NCBI GenBank assembly: GCA_037903475.1
Contig: JBAJFG010000009.1
Coordinates: 2,208,849-2,272,848 of the forward strand
Source: Ancylostoma caninum
Lineage: Eukaryota > Nematoda > Chromadorea > Rhabditida > Ancylostomatidae
Length of the DNA stretch: 64,000 nucleotides
Direction of reading: 5' to 3'
Part shown: positions 11,441-23,800 of the stretch, piece after piece
Position numbering within the stretch: the stretch's first letter is position 1
Layout of the letters: each line of letters begins with the position of its first letter
Position numbers and translations under genes: made by a program
The notes under the pieces: generated by a model
Told to the model about the DNA's origin: nothing
The model's input: the letters and a program-made list of their open reading frames with translations, nothing else
Databases searched by the model: none

Positions 11441-11777
11441 AAAGCAGATCGCAATCTAAGCATGCTCGGTATTTGCAAACAGTGTATCTTTCCTGTTCCT
11501 GGAAGTTTTTGATAATTTTGCATTGTTTTCGTGCTCCAAGAGATCCTCATGATTCGCACACTCAGCCTCTACTTGCTTGTTAGCAATCCGCCTGCGCTCG
11601 CTTAGCGTGCCTCCCGCGTTTGCATAGCGTGCCTCCCGCGATCGTTTTGCGATTTGCCCGCGGGAGTGATCTAGGACCGGCCGCAAAACAAGCGCGGGCG
11701 AGCGGCCTAAATTGCCAGAGACGACGTTCGATTTACTCTAACACGAACAGATAGGCATTTATTCGAAAGCGGACAGA

Positions 11778-11868
11778 TCACTTTCTCCTCTTCCTCTTCT
11801 TCTTGCTTTTCTTCACTTTCACCTTCTTAGCTTTAGGTATGTGTGAAAGCCTTTCTGCGACCATGGAT
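11778..11868 (-). CDS. paralogous basic-tail terminal exon (block B)
   Basis: Read on the minus strand after acceptor CTTGTTCCAG, it encodes 29 residues ending in KKSKKKRKRRK, then TGA; a poly(A) signal is at 11758-11763. Against the exon at 8085-8172 the protein is nearly identical, while codons differ mostly at third positions (CAT/CAC, AAA/AAG, AGT/AGC). That implies selection on the peptide after duplication. The upstream exon of block A is not conserved: the equivalent position of its donor reads GC|GCAAGTGG at about 12257 and the frame before it is different. It may be a truncated gene copy or a gene with a different 5' part. Confidence 0.5.
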
Positions 11869-12827
11869 CTGGAACAAGCATAGACTTCATTATGGATAAC
11901 ATGTCAAGATGCCGCAAACATTCAGTTTTTGGCGTTGAAAGGTGCCTGCGCGCAGCTGCAATCGCCAAGATTCTCTGCGATCCAACCATAAACCCAATCC
12001 TCTACACTGTGAAGTATGGTATAGGCCTCAACCAGACTACGACCTTACTGCGCGTTTTTTTGGACGTTTCTAAACTCATATCAGTTATCAGCATTGTTTC
12101 CCTCATCAGCTTCATCATTAATGGGAGGAAGTTCCTAGTTAGCGGTTACGTCCCTATTCGCCATTGAATACTGCAGGAGGCACAGTCGTTGCAAATGCCA
12201 AGCATGTGCGACTTCAGCGGTGAGGACCCGCTCGCCCGCGCTGCGCCACTTGCGCGTTGTCATTCCGATTGTCTGCTCATCCACACAAAACATTCCGCTG
12301 AAATTGTCATTCCCACCCTCGATCGATGTAGTATAATGGGACGTGCGAGCGGGTCCAAAGCACTGAATTCTATAGTAGATGTAGCAGAGTAAAGGGATTT
12401 TGCACACTGGAAGCGACAAAAAGCGAAGCGGGCAATCGATATGCATCGCATCCACTTTCGTAATCAATACCATCCAATGTTCAAACGTAGAAAATGAGAG
12501 CAGGTGACGGTGGTCAGAAGAAAGTCAGAATGCATTTTTCCACTATCGGCACGTAACTTCCACTGAAACAGATGGATCTCGGAGTACCTGGGGCACTCAG
12601 GGCTACTGGGAAAAGAATGTGAATTCGAGATTATTTAGTCACTTCCATTTCTGCTCTTTACCTCTACCAGGATAGACCTAATCTATGGAGGGATGGGAGC
12701 CATTGTGGAATATGCCTTCAACTCTGTCTTCACAGAACAATTTAAAACATTTTAGCTCATTAGAATCCTGCAAGGTTTCGGTAAGTCAACGTGATGCTCC
12801 AAAACAAGATATTCAAGCCGATTATAC

Positions 12828-13073
12828 CTACTTCACGACTCTGGTGTGCATGTAGGCCAACAGAAGTCCATAGAGAAATCCGACCGCGAGAAAAACGAAG
12901 AATGGCGTCGATTTATCGGATTTCTGCAAATTTCATTCATAGTATACAATCTCCGAAGCTAGTGTTCAGCAAGACAAGCAGAGGTTACTCACGTCTCGCA
13001 CATCTATCGTGATTTCTTCACCCATAGCGAAACTTTCATCGATGTAACACGACTGCTTTTGTAACGCCTCTAC
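12828..13073 (-). CDS. C-terminal exons of a predicted membrane-anchored protein (partial)
   Basis: The upstream exon is 12993-13073, entered after CTAGTTTAG and ending GAC|GTGAGTAACC. It encodes 27 residues including CYIDESFAMGEEITIDVRD. After a 69-nt intron ending ATTTGCAG comes the terminal exon 12828-12923, 31 residues plus TAG, with a hydrophobic span (TPFFVFLAVGFLYGLLLAYM) and the short basic tail HTRVVK. This is the layout of a type I membrane protein with a tiny cytoplasmic tail. Phase is 0 at the join and the second exon closes exactly. An alternative reading upstream is an in-frame TAG at 13074-13076, with an open frame continuing above it to about 13158; in that case this is a pseudogene with one nonsense codon and no splice at 13073. 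No family is recognised. Confidence 0.5.
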
Positions 13074-13406
13074 CTAAACTAGAACCTCACCGCTGTACTT
13101 CTGATTGATAAGGACTGCCATTGTTTTCATTATGCTCATGACCCGCAAAATAGCGGTTTTACTTCACGTCGTTCTGTCTACTCATGTTCTTTACATGGCA
13201 TTTGATACTGCGGGGTGAGTCTACGCTTCATCATATATAGCAACCAGCTGGTCTGCTGCATCGCTCACGTGGTGCGGCGCGTTAGACCAAAAGGGCGGCA
13301 TTCCTTGACGCAAAACTGATTGACCGGCACCGTAAACCGTAATTTGCATCCATCATTATTTATTTATTCTGAAAAGTCATAAATTGGCTCCATTTGTAGC
13401 CACTGT

Positions 13407-13550
13407 TCAATAAGAAATTGCAGGAGCTGCAAGAGCTTCAACCATGTCATAGTCATAGGCTTTTGCATGCATGCTCGATGTTGCATCCAGCCATGGGGCA
13501 TCCTCAGTATTGAACGGATTTTCTTCGTGCAATGAATATAAATCACAGCG
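13407..13550 (-). CDS. terminal exon of an unrecognised minus-strand gene
   Basis: An open frame of up to 47 codons plus TGA, rich in Glu, Asp and Ala and ending YDYDMVEALAAPAISY. A poly(A) signal (AATAAA on the minus strand, at 13363-13368) lies about 40 nt past the stop. The 5' limit is unclear; no strong acceptor is visible, GAAG near 13523 being a weak choice. A second minus-strand frame (13364-13546) overlaps it but looks less protein-like. The gene at 12828-13073 lies just downstream on the same strand. Confidence 0.4.
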   Translation of the reverse strand, partial: RCDLYSLHEENPFNTEDAPWLDATSSMHAKAYDYDMVEALAAPAISY

Positions 13551-13554
13551 TTGT

Positions 13555-15278
13555 CAGCGGATGTTCCATATCCCCGGGGGCTGTCAGAGAGTTGCTGAGA
13601 AGCGCTTAACTGTGAATGAGTGGGAGCGAGAAGTGCGATATGTACGTTGGTTCCAGTGTCTGGATAAGCTCGTTATTCAAGTGGTGTGCTTTTTTTCCTA
13701 CGTATGCTATGGTAGTCTATTTCTTCATGAAGCCATCGTCTCTCAAAAAATTGTGATGCAATAGCAAAGCTGGTGGATTACTAAACACTAATTGCATTTA
13801 ATTGTATTAGTTATCATGTTGATGATAAGATGTACCGTGACCCCGTCGTGTCCACAGCTCCCGTTTGCATCTCTTCCATTATGTAAGATTTCTAGAATCG
13901 ACAACATGCGTTTGCTTTCCAAGGTAGGAGCTGTGGACTCGACGGGTTCACTGTACGTACGTCTGGCTTACTTTGAACAAAATGAGTAAAACATTTACTG
14001 TTTCCAAGAACGAATGAATCTGCTTAATTATTTATTGTCCTTCAATTGTTTAGTTTTGTTTTTGTATTTTGTTCTTGTTTTTTTAACGTCTATTTGTATT
14101 GCTACGCGTGTTTACCTACGTACAAAAATAAATAAATATAGCCTTAGTTTTGGTGCAATTTGATGGACCCTCAAGTACTTGAATAATAGCCATCATACTG
14201 ACGCTCCGCATGAAAGAAGTCCAAAAAAGGATATAGTTCGCCAGAGAACCATGACCTTCTTCGCTCAAGAAACAAGGCTTTATCAGAAGTGGTGCTTTAG
14301 AGCAGTGGTGCTTCGAGTCACCAAAGAATTTTAGTGAGTACCAGTCTTGCACGGTTTTTTTTCAGGATTCTCAAGTTCGCACACACACGCCAAGTTGGAG
14401 GTATACCCTTTAATGAGTTTCACGTGGTTGAGAAATCATGGGAATTTCATGCACATTCTATACATATTCCGGCACATCTCATGTTAACATCGGCTCGGGA
14501 TCCATGATGATCACCTGAGATTTGATGACGTAGCTGTACGTCATGAGAACTTGTTGACAATTCCTTTCGCACCATGCAAATATAGTGCACATTCTGTGCA
14601 TACACCCTACATGCTCTATATAAAAGACTGTGTAGGTCTCATGATGTTTGCATGTGAGTTGCATGATTCGAGAATGACGAAAATTAATTGCCAGGCCTCT
14701 GATACCAATTGGAGCTTTAGAATTTCTCTGGACTGATGTCATGTAAATCGCATGCGCTCTCCATAGTCAACTTGATTCAGACTGCTTGATGTTTGCATAG
14801 GATTTGCATGACTTATATATGGCGAAAACTTCAGAAAATCCTGGTTGTCGTAGGATGTGAAAAAGTTTACACCTAGGTGTAGCTCATGTACCTCTCATGC
14901 AAACATCATGCAAAATGAACTAAGGTTCAAATTTGATGCGAAGTGCATGACTTGCAAAAAACAGAGGTATCGAATGGGCTTGAGAGTTGCAAGATTCCAA
15001 CAGAGTAAGATTCCTGACTCCGATCAATCGCTGATCGAGGATTCTTATCAAGTTATCGCCAAGTGTAAGTCATGCAAATTTCATGCGAGCACCGTTCATC
15101 CTGGACCGTCGAAATCGTATGACGATTGCAAGAATTTTGAATGATGCACAGTCGGCGGAAATTTCTTCCAGCTCCCACATCTACGACGACTTTCTTGTCA
15201 CCTGAGAATGTTGCTGTAGGCTCATTCATTCTCATTTTTAGAAGCTAATTTCTGCAATTTCTAGAATTCCTCTTCCTT
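13555..15278. other. intergenic with a cluster of ATTTGCATGA-type inverted modules
   Basis: Between 14640 and 15095 the module GATGTTTGCAT...TTGCATGA recurs in both orientations. Examples are 14643 and 14788 forward, and about 14868-14908 and 15052-15092 reversed. The 14788 and 15052 modules form diverged arms of about 38 bp. No gene is supported. Confidence 0.45.
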
Positions 15279-15900
15279 TCATCCTTGGCTCCATGCATCC
15301 TTAATTTCGGCACTATTTGAGACGAACGATTGAATCATCCCCGTGTTCTCAAAGCCTTCCTTGTTCAGTTTCTCAAAAGTTTCTCTGTCCACAGAATCAA
15401 AATCTTCAAGATCTGTTTGTGCATTTGCGTCTTGTACCCTACGCTCAATTTCACTCTAATCTCTTTGATTCGATTTAGTCCCTGAGGAGCCTCCACCCGC
15501 TGCTGCTCCATGACGCCCCATTTGCATACGCTGCGATTTGTCAACGTGATATCGGCCCGTACGCGTATGATTGAGACAAATTGTCTTTCTCAGCATACGT
15601 CCTGGCTGGGGTGTTTTCAATAATTCAGACGCCGCCGAGTCTTTTTGAAGCGATAGAGAAGAGGTAATCCTCGGAAGAGTCAGTTATAAGCCTTCTTTGG
15701 TGGCGCTTCAAGCCTAGTTTCTTCCTTTTCTCTTGGCAGGAAGTCTTATCTTTCTTGGCCTATGTTATTTTCATCTTTGTGCGTTTTACAATGTTGAAAA
15801 TAGCCGTCGTTTCTAGCGCCACAGTTTTCACAGAGCAATAGTTTTCTTTTTCACAGATTGAATGCTTAACATCAGATATTGCTTCGAAAATTGTCATGCT
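15279..15900 (-). pseudogene. decayed coding region, frame-hopping, unrecognised family
   Basis: Reading the minus strand from about 15836, a CENCGARNDGYFQHCKTH segment (15782-15836) has the spacing of a small zinc-binding motif. It is followed by charged, protein-like stretches in changing frames (about 15660-15770 and 15540-15660), a Gly/Ala-rich patch and a final acidic, hydrophilic stretch containing DLEDFDSVDRETFEKL, which ends in TGA at 15279-15281. The last 405 nt are open in one frame except for a single TAG at 15456-15458. Several frameshifts would be needed to read the whole region, and no intron model removes the stop. This is best read as an old pseudogene, though unseen introns in the upstream half cannot be excluded. 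Confidence 0.4.
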
Positions 15901-18319
15901 TAATCGGACTTACTATTTTTTCAAATATTTAAGCGTCGATTTGCTCCTCACGGGTGATCACGGGGAAAATTTTTCTCGTGTTCTTCACTAGACCCACGAT
16001 GGTCTGATTTCCCTATCAATATGTAGTATGCATTTTTGTCCCTATATGGGGTCCATTCTATGTATATACATATTGTAACCTGGAATTTAGGATAGCGCCA
16101 TTGCTGAACAACGCTTTTCGGTAATGGAGTTTAAGGGACTTCAAGTGTTTTCACGGTAGCGTTCTTGAGAAGGTGGAGCGACAGAATTTCCATAGTATTC
16201 CTTGCCCGCTCTCAGGAAATGCCACCCTGCTCATTGTGTCCTATGCTTGTTCATGTTTATTTGTATTTATTCAATTTGTCGATCTGATCTCATAATTGGT
16301 CAGTGAGCTAAATGCTGATCAGAAACCAAATAAATAAACTTAAAGAAAAAAAAAACAGAAAAAATGCAAAAACATGGGTTACATTGTGCTCGTACTTTAA
16401 TGAAGGATAGAAGCTACATAGATTTTCTATTCCCAAGATCTCCTTTGACTACCTATTTGGTATGTGACAAATTCCGATCAAGGAACACCACAACGCATTA
16501 TAGGGGGAGAACTAAATAAAAGAACCACTCCTCAAATCTTCGCGTGAAAACAAGCTCCATTTGAAGTCACAAACCTACCTATCTTGAGTGGACTGTGCCA
16601 TAAGTGAAGGGCATTCACTTGCTTGAATTGTTCGTAGTCCCTAACGTTTGTCGTCTGTATACGTTTCCCAATTTATTGCTAGTGTTTAGGAAAGTTTTCT
16701 GCTGATTCCACAAAAATCCTTTACAAAAAAAAACTCTGCAAAAGAGGGGTGGGGGGGGGGGGGGGTGAGACAAAAACGAATCTTCCCCGATTTTGTAAGG
16801 AATCATTTATAGAATTGTGATCAGCATCTTTTGAAGATTCTTCTATTACATAAGATCTCAGAGACGATCCTGAGATTAGACACTGCCTGTAAAAACGGGT
16901 GCAGCGGCCCCCCCCCTCTTAGGTTTCTGGATATTCTCGGAGTTTTCCCATCTTTAATACAGATCCAGTGTCACTTTCACGTGTACACATGCGTGTATAT
17001 TTGACTTTTATGAATTTCACTGGTACAACCACTTTTTGAGCAGAGCACTACGGCAAGGTTTGAAAATCATTCTTTTGTTCCCCTCCCCCCTAGATGCTCG
17101 CACGTTTTGCCCCCAAATGCCATCTTTCACGGAGGTAGCTAATCCATTGAACTCCGTGCAGAATCTCTTGTCCTTCGGTGCAGTCGTGTTTAGCTTTTTT
17201 CTATAAACATACTTGCAACAGTGCACTTTTTCCTATCTGACTTTACGCAATGAAAGCGTTTCTTTTTAGAACGCTGGCAAAGTTTGCCTGAAAAACTACG
17301 GTTAGGAGGATTTCGCGAAGTTAGTGAAGGTCGTCTTAGTCAATCCAAAAAAAATTTGCTCTGTCTTCACACTGCAATCTTACGTATGTACTGGTTTTTA
17401 TTACATTTTCATAAGAAATTCTGGAAAAAAAATCTATGCTATACGTTCCCTATTCATGATTTCCTGTTCCTTCTGAGCCTCGCTATTTTTCATTTTCACT
17501 CGGCGAAAAGGGCAGGCTCATTTCAGAAAGCGAACTAGTGGACAAATTTCATTTGGCGGCACGGGCTGGACTTTGCTAGCTTGCTAGCAGTAGCCAGAGC
17601 CTTAGTTTTTCCATTGGTACATGCAGCCTTCTGCTCCCGTTCTTTAAATATTTTCATTATCTTGCCTTTGAGGGCTTGTAATCATAAGTTCGGAAATGCA
17701 CAAATCAAATAAAGGTTGAGATTTCGGACAGAAATTGTGAATGATAATTGGGCACAGGGATCCAAACAAGAAATACTGCCCTAATGATAGAGTAACCTGA
17801 ATTCTCGGGTGTTGTACGGTACCAAATTTAGCTTTCGGGATTCACTTGGTAATAAAACCATGAGAGAAGAACCTACCTCAATTTTTTGCATATGCTTTGA
17901 CAGTTCAGCTGGATTTAAGTAGTTAGATAGATCGATTTGTGTAAGTTTTTGGAGTCATTACAAAAATCAGTGATCAAACTCGGCTATGTTAGATAAGCCG
18001 GAATCAAAATTTCTAGGTTAGCCCCTGGCATGAAAATGTTAGTGGATCACATTACGTTACGGGCTAAGCGTCCGTGGTAATTTTTGCCTCTAACTTATAG
18101 ATAGGTAAACTTTGCCCCAATTTTACCCAATGAGATGGGGGCAAACATTTTGGGGAATGCCAGAAATGGGGTAAACTTTGGTGTAAACGCAAATACCACG
18201 GGTAAAGCAAATGCTGAATGTTGACCTTGGATGGTCCTCCTCTCCCTCCTGCTCCTGAAGAAATTGAAATCCAAGCGTCTGCCGGATGCAGCTGTTGCTT
18301 CGGCTGCCGGCCACGATTC
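15901..18319. other. intergenic, AT-rich
   Basis: No convincing gene. Poly-G near 16746-16766, poly-C near 16909-16916. TTTACCC / GGGTAAA words recur at 18113-18205 and again at 26880-26995, hinting at a dispersed repeat. Confidence 0.4.
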
Positions 18320-18770
18320 CATTATGTGTTAGTGTGTTAATGGAGGCTATCTCCGTTTCGGTCTAATCCGCTGTGCCCCATACTCGTCGCTACTGCCTGT
18401 GTCTTCCGTCTTCGCCATTATTCCGCCTCGCACACTGAGCCGCAGCCGCCATCGCCACTGCCGTCACATCGCCGCGGGCCGCAAGCATTTCGGCATCATT
18501 AGCATGAAATCGAAATCGCCGCCTTCTCTCCATTGTTCAGTGTGCTCTGCTGTTGCTCCTGATGTCATGCCGGGTGCAGCATCTAGCATCAGGTGTGCTC
18601 GTGGAAATTTCAATCGGGCGCGGGAGCCTAGTGGCGTCAGCGACGGCGATTTGCGTGCGTGCTCTGCTCTTGCATGCGGACGTCCAGGCGTTCGCTATCT
18701 TCACTGTCGTGTATCCTTGTCCTATAAACAACAATTCGACATGAAATTATGCTATACGTGAAGTCGTCGC
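18320..18770. other. GC-rich segment with overlapping open frames
   Basis: A local rise in GC and CpG (for example CCGCAGCCGCCATCGCCACTG near 18440). A plus-strand frame of 120 codons spans 18399-18761, and two shorter minus-strand frames lie at 18537-18734 and 18095-18322. No splice signals or motifs let me choose; it could be a promoter or first-exon region. Confidence 0.3.
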
Positions 18771-20267
18771 GATTCTATTCATTATATTAAAAAAATCACG
18801 GAGTCGAATTTTGTGAACGGGTTATCGGATACTTACCAACCGCGCCCTTCTGACCTTGGTGTGGTAAGAAGTAAACTGTAGTTTAACGTTTTTTTCCCCA
18901 GGAATGACAGTTCAGCTTTGATCCAGGATGACCCGTAGGGTGCTAAAGGGTTAGGGCATCTCTCAAATCACGTTTGGTTGTTTTTGCCCAAGTTCAAATG
19001 AGCAAAACGGCCGCGTGCTACAGGCACGGGTGTCAGAGCTCCGTAGACCATGTAGACGGGATGTTGGCCTCAGGTCAGGTTGTGGTGATGGATAACGCAT
19101 TGGCTCCGAAGAGCACATTCATACTCTTCTTTTTGTTAGGAAGTATAAATTTAATGTTGCTCAGGCGAGTTTAACCTAGATTCCATAGTTTAAGTTCATT
19201 CGGCGATTAATGATATCTATACTCGACGGAATGTGGCTCCCGAAGCGAAAAAACACCTAAGCGCATGTAAATGGATGTAAACGTTGCCCTTAGAAATTCG
19301 GTCGTCAAACCATTGTATGAGATATTTGAAGGTGATTATGCGGATATGTATTAGAATTATGCATATTTAATCATGAAATAATTGAAGAAAAAAATTAAAG
19401 AAAGAATACTTCACTAATTGTACAAATAATGCCAAGGTTTAAAGAGAGTCGAACTTAGAATCTATTAAGTAATTGTTTTTAATTCCTACTTTCAAAGCCT
19501 CCATATTCTCAATGACACCGCTTAGCTACCATCTTTTCACCATGAAAGCGCTTAAACAGGAGACTTCACTTGTCGAAGACCGCTACCGCTCATACGCTCA
19601 ACATGTCGTGCTTTTCAATTCGATTGTCTGAGTATCCACACATTTCATTGTTAGATTGCTGTTATTCCGATCCTGCATCCTGCACTGAACTGCCGAAACA
19701 TATGGATATGCACATGCGCAAGGTATCAACAAGTATTGCTCAATGTAAGCGCGGTAGGTGGGAATTCTACGTGATAATTTCTGACTGATGCTCAAAATAT
19801 GCGAAGCAAAATACGCAGTGCCCTTTGCAAGACATCCGAATTTCTTACCACAAGCGTCTCTGCAGGTCATGGAAAGTAGTTGTTTGGAGTTGTTTTGAGC
19901 TCCTTGCTATAAGGACTACTTAGGATGCTTTTCCGGCCCTTCATGGAATATGAAGCTTCTGATAATGGATAGAACGCTGCGATTGAGTCATACTGACACA
20001 GACCACGTGAGTGAGTCAGAATAGCATTTGCGATGTTCTTTCAAACAATAGCAATTCCAGTGAAATCACTGGCATCATTTGCTACTTTACTCCTTGAATC
20101 CCCACGGAGACCAGTTCTCGTGCAGTTGGGAATCTTCTTGGGATGTGAACTCTTCAAAGCTCCCAAATCATTGGAAGATTGAAACTTTCTGCATAAACTC
20201 GCGGCTGGCAAACTATATGCAGGACTTTTTTTTAAAATAGAATATATGAGCACGTCATTATCTTGAA
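18771..20267. other. intergenic
   Basis: AT-rich with no supported gene. Short frames at 19570-19870 on both strands look random. Confidence 0.4.
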
Positions 20268-20826
20268 TTACTGCTTCCATTTGTACTTCGGAACAAATAA
20301 GAACCGAATAACTGAGATAGTTCGATTTTCAATTGAGAGCCCGATCTAAAAAAGTTAAAGGTTCGAAAGTGGGATGCAGTAGGTTCTTTTTTATCGTTTC
20401 TCTGCAATGGTCCTCCCCCTCTTTCGAAATTCCAAAATTTTGGCTTAGTTGGAATAGAATTTTCGAATTCGAACATGCAAAATCGCCAGTCGAATCAGTG
20501 TTACGTTTTTCATTTGACAATAAGTTCTGTTGCTCTCAATTTCTGATTCCTCATTTGGTCCCAGGTATCTTCTCTTCCTTGGTTATAACACCCCTTTCCT
20601 TCTTTCTTATTGTTAGTTCGTTATATATTTACCATTAGTTCTACATTCATTTTTTATTGAACAAACTGAATACAGATTTTGGAACCGATATTTCAAGTGG
20701 AGAACCAAGTGGACGACTAAAGATTACCTCACTGGGCCAAGAGCAGTAATGATCCGTTTCCAGAATATTAAGTTTGCCCAGCGCCGCCGCCGCGGCCTTT
20801 CCGGTCGTCGATGCCGCCGCATCCAT
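20268..20826 (-). CDS. two-exon small gene, Ala-rich N-terminus (58 aa model)
   Basis: Exon 1 is 20728-20826: an ATG followed by DAAASTTGKAAAAALGKLN, ending TGG CCC AGT GAG|GTAATC, a good donor at phase 0. The local GC rise over the Ala codons contrasts with the AT-rich flanks, as expected for a coding start. The proposed exon 2 is 20268-20345 after acceptor ACTTTTTTTAG, 25 residues plus TAA, with a hydrophobic stretch (TISVIRFLFVPKYKWK). The intron is 382 nt. Exon 1 is more secure than exon 2, because another frame is also open across exon 2 and an alternative acceptor (TGTATTCAG near 20667) exists. Function unknown; possibly the start of a longer gene. Confidence 0.4.
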
Positions 20827-23800
20827 GACAATTCCACGTTGCCACGAACGAATTTCCGTTTTTCCCGGCAAAAGTGCATTTCTTTGGCTAACGAGAAAGA
20901 CTTTTCTTTATTTATCGAGCCAATTAAACGTTTTACTGCCTGATGAAATTAAACTGAACGTTTTTGCTGGGAATTTCTCATGAAATTGCATTGTCTGTAG
21001 CAAAGGAGGTCTTGCTACTCCATTTCGAAAAGGCGTTTCGAAATTCACGAATTCCCAGTCGTTCCACTTCTTGACCCTTAATTGCGTGCGGCACAATTCG
21101 CCTCGCCAGGCCAGCATCGGCGCATTTTCTGCTGCAAATTTCCAAGCCGAAAAACAGCAATTCTACGGAGCTATCCGCTTTGGAGAAGGCTTCTTGCCAA
21201 GTTGCGAAATCGGGTAAGAGCACTGTATTAGAATAAGAAAAATCACTCGTACTGCAATTATGATGAGTGATTCTTGCTTTATCTTAGATTACACAAAGAG
21301 CAAAACTGTCCAAATTGGGCCTTACCACTCAAATCGCAGTTGCTCTGCGAATTTTTATTGTTGAATATTCAAATACCCGGATAGTCGAGTTCTGGAACGC
21401 TTCAAATCGCTTGGACATTTAAGTCGCAGACTGCGCAAGATATTGAATTGTTTAAACAGTTGGAACGCTCAGTTCCTTTCTCGAATTAGAATGCTTAGAA
21501 TTTTTATCAGAATTTTCGAATAAATCGAAATAATTTTCGTTCGAATACGGAAGCAAGACAAAGTTAATACAAATTTCCGTTAGTGATACTCATATGTAGC
21601 AGCATTATTCATCTCGAAGAGTTCTAAAAAAGATGGGCCCAGTTGGACACGTTGTATAACGGTGCTCAGTGGGTAATTTCGAACATCTAGCCGATCAAAA
21701 TTATTTTCCTAGGGAACCAGTGGATAAATTCTTTTACTTTTGAACATATATACTCTTTCTGGTCTGCTGCTTCTATGCACTGCACATATCCCATGGAAGC
21801 CAAGGATTTGCGGCTATTTCTAACAGTTCTGCAATAGAGTCTGAGAGCACAAATGCATATACTGAGGAATAGGTAGACTCACAACGAATTTTTTTATTAA
21901 CTTTATTTTTGAATTTTCGGCCGTTCGGTACCCATGACTTGCTCCTCCTCCTTCTCTATCACTGCTAGTGGTAGAATCAGATACCTTGCCACAGTACCTT
22001 TCAGGCTATTAATTCTTATACAGACAACAGAAGGCTAGAAAGCAATCTCCTAGCCGTTTGACTAATAATACGCTCACATTCCGCGCGTTGGATGTTGTTT
22101 TGCTCTTTTCTGTGTCGTAAGGTTTACAGGCATATCTCATTGATGTCTCTATCAATTATCGTGCTCACGGTAGCTCTTTCCTCTCCTGACGTAGACATGG
22201 TTTTTCCAACATGCGATAAGACAAAAGATAAAATGAAAAAGTCGAGGTTTTATACCTTTTAATAATTCCCTGATTCGTTTCTTCGTCTGAATGTCTTGAC
22301 AACTACATACTAACACCTGTCATGGAGGATTATCCTTGAATTTGCTCAAGCCTTTACTATGGAAACAGAGCTTACTACATACATCTCCGGGGAATATGTA
22401 AAAAATTTTTATACCCTTTAAACATCACAAGTACTGGTTGGGCTATTTTTGAAGTGTTCGAAGTGTTCTTCTCGTGGTATTCCTTTCCAACCGTCGTCGT
22501 TTCAGACATTTCGGCCTTCACTGCATTCACAACAATATTTATTTATTTATTTATTTATTTAATTATCTATTTGTTCAAAAAAATCTGAACACTCACCTAC
22601 TACATACTACATGAATGAATACTATCACGTTAATCCAAAAGTCTTGCACCAAAATTTACACTTTTTAATTTATACCTCAATCATTCACAACATTACAGCT
22701 CATGAATGGAACCTGGTCTTCAAATTTCTATAGTTGTTGCATAGTAGAACATTCTAGCATTTCATTTGCCAAAGATATCCAATTCTCGATCATGAAATTC
22801 TAGATAAAACAATAAATTATTGTGCACGGCTTCTGGACCAACCTAATATTTACATTTAGGTTTGAGTTTAATTAACCAACGTAGGTGTCTCGACCACCGT
22901 AAGCCGTAGAGCCTGAGAAAGTCTTAACGGGACTTCAACAGACGTTTAGGTTTTGCAAGGATAGCTTGGTCTAGAAATGAGTTGTTACAGGAAATTCTAT
23001 CGTTAACGTTGCCTCTTAACATATCTTGTTGGCGACCACTGGACCACTGTATTGTACTACAATATTTAATTATGTAATAAACACATAACTAGCGCAGTGG
23101 TTCTCAGAGTAAGTTCCTTTCAGAGAAAGAAGCCTTTCAATTTTTTCCGCTTACACGTCTCTGCTCTCCCACTTTCACTTCATCAAAGAGTCGTGGAATT
23201 AATTTTTTCATCATTTTTTTTTCTACGTCTGCCGTCAGATGTATGCATTTGTGCCTCCCCCGGCGCGGAGCTCTTTTTTTTTCTACTCATTTTTTCGTTT
23301 TTAATCTAGCGAGAGTGGCACGTCTCAATTCTAGTCCTTCATTTCTTTGCCTGCAGTCGAATTTCGCAGTCAAATGGAGGCCCTGTTGAAGTGAGCATCG
23401 TTTGAACGTGAATCTGTGACTGTTGCATACTTCACGCTCCGCATATCTCGCTCAATTCCAGGATTTTTCTGTATAAGTGATTCATTCCTTGACAGACCCG
23501 AAGTAGAGAAAAGTCTTGTGATTAGAAATTCTCATTGGCGGGGTCTATGAGCGTTTCCGGAAAGATTTCAAGCTACTCGCTCTCCCGGATTGGACAAATT
23601 TCTCAAGCGGAATTTGACATAACTCAACATCTTCGCTACAACTTTTTTTACATAAATGACAGGGACCAGTCGCTCGAACGGACACACTCTCATTGCTCAG
23701 ACATCATTTTAGGAGAGTGGGTAAATAATCTTTTACAATCTTCCCGGGAAGGTTTGGAAATCCCGCTACATGAGCACTGTCTTCAATGGAAAGTGGTTTT

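Larger units (their letters stand above)
10700..12215. repeat. segmental duplication, block B
   Basis: Counterpart of 7330-8830, same orientation. Its tail continues into a 12-bp inverted repeat: GGACCCGCTCGC at 12224-12235 and GCGAGCGGGTCC at 12345-12356. Confidence 0.65.
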
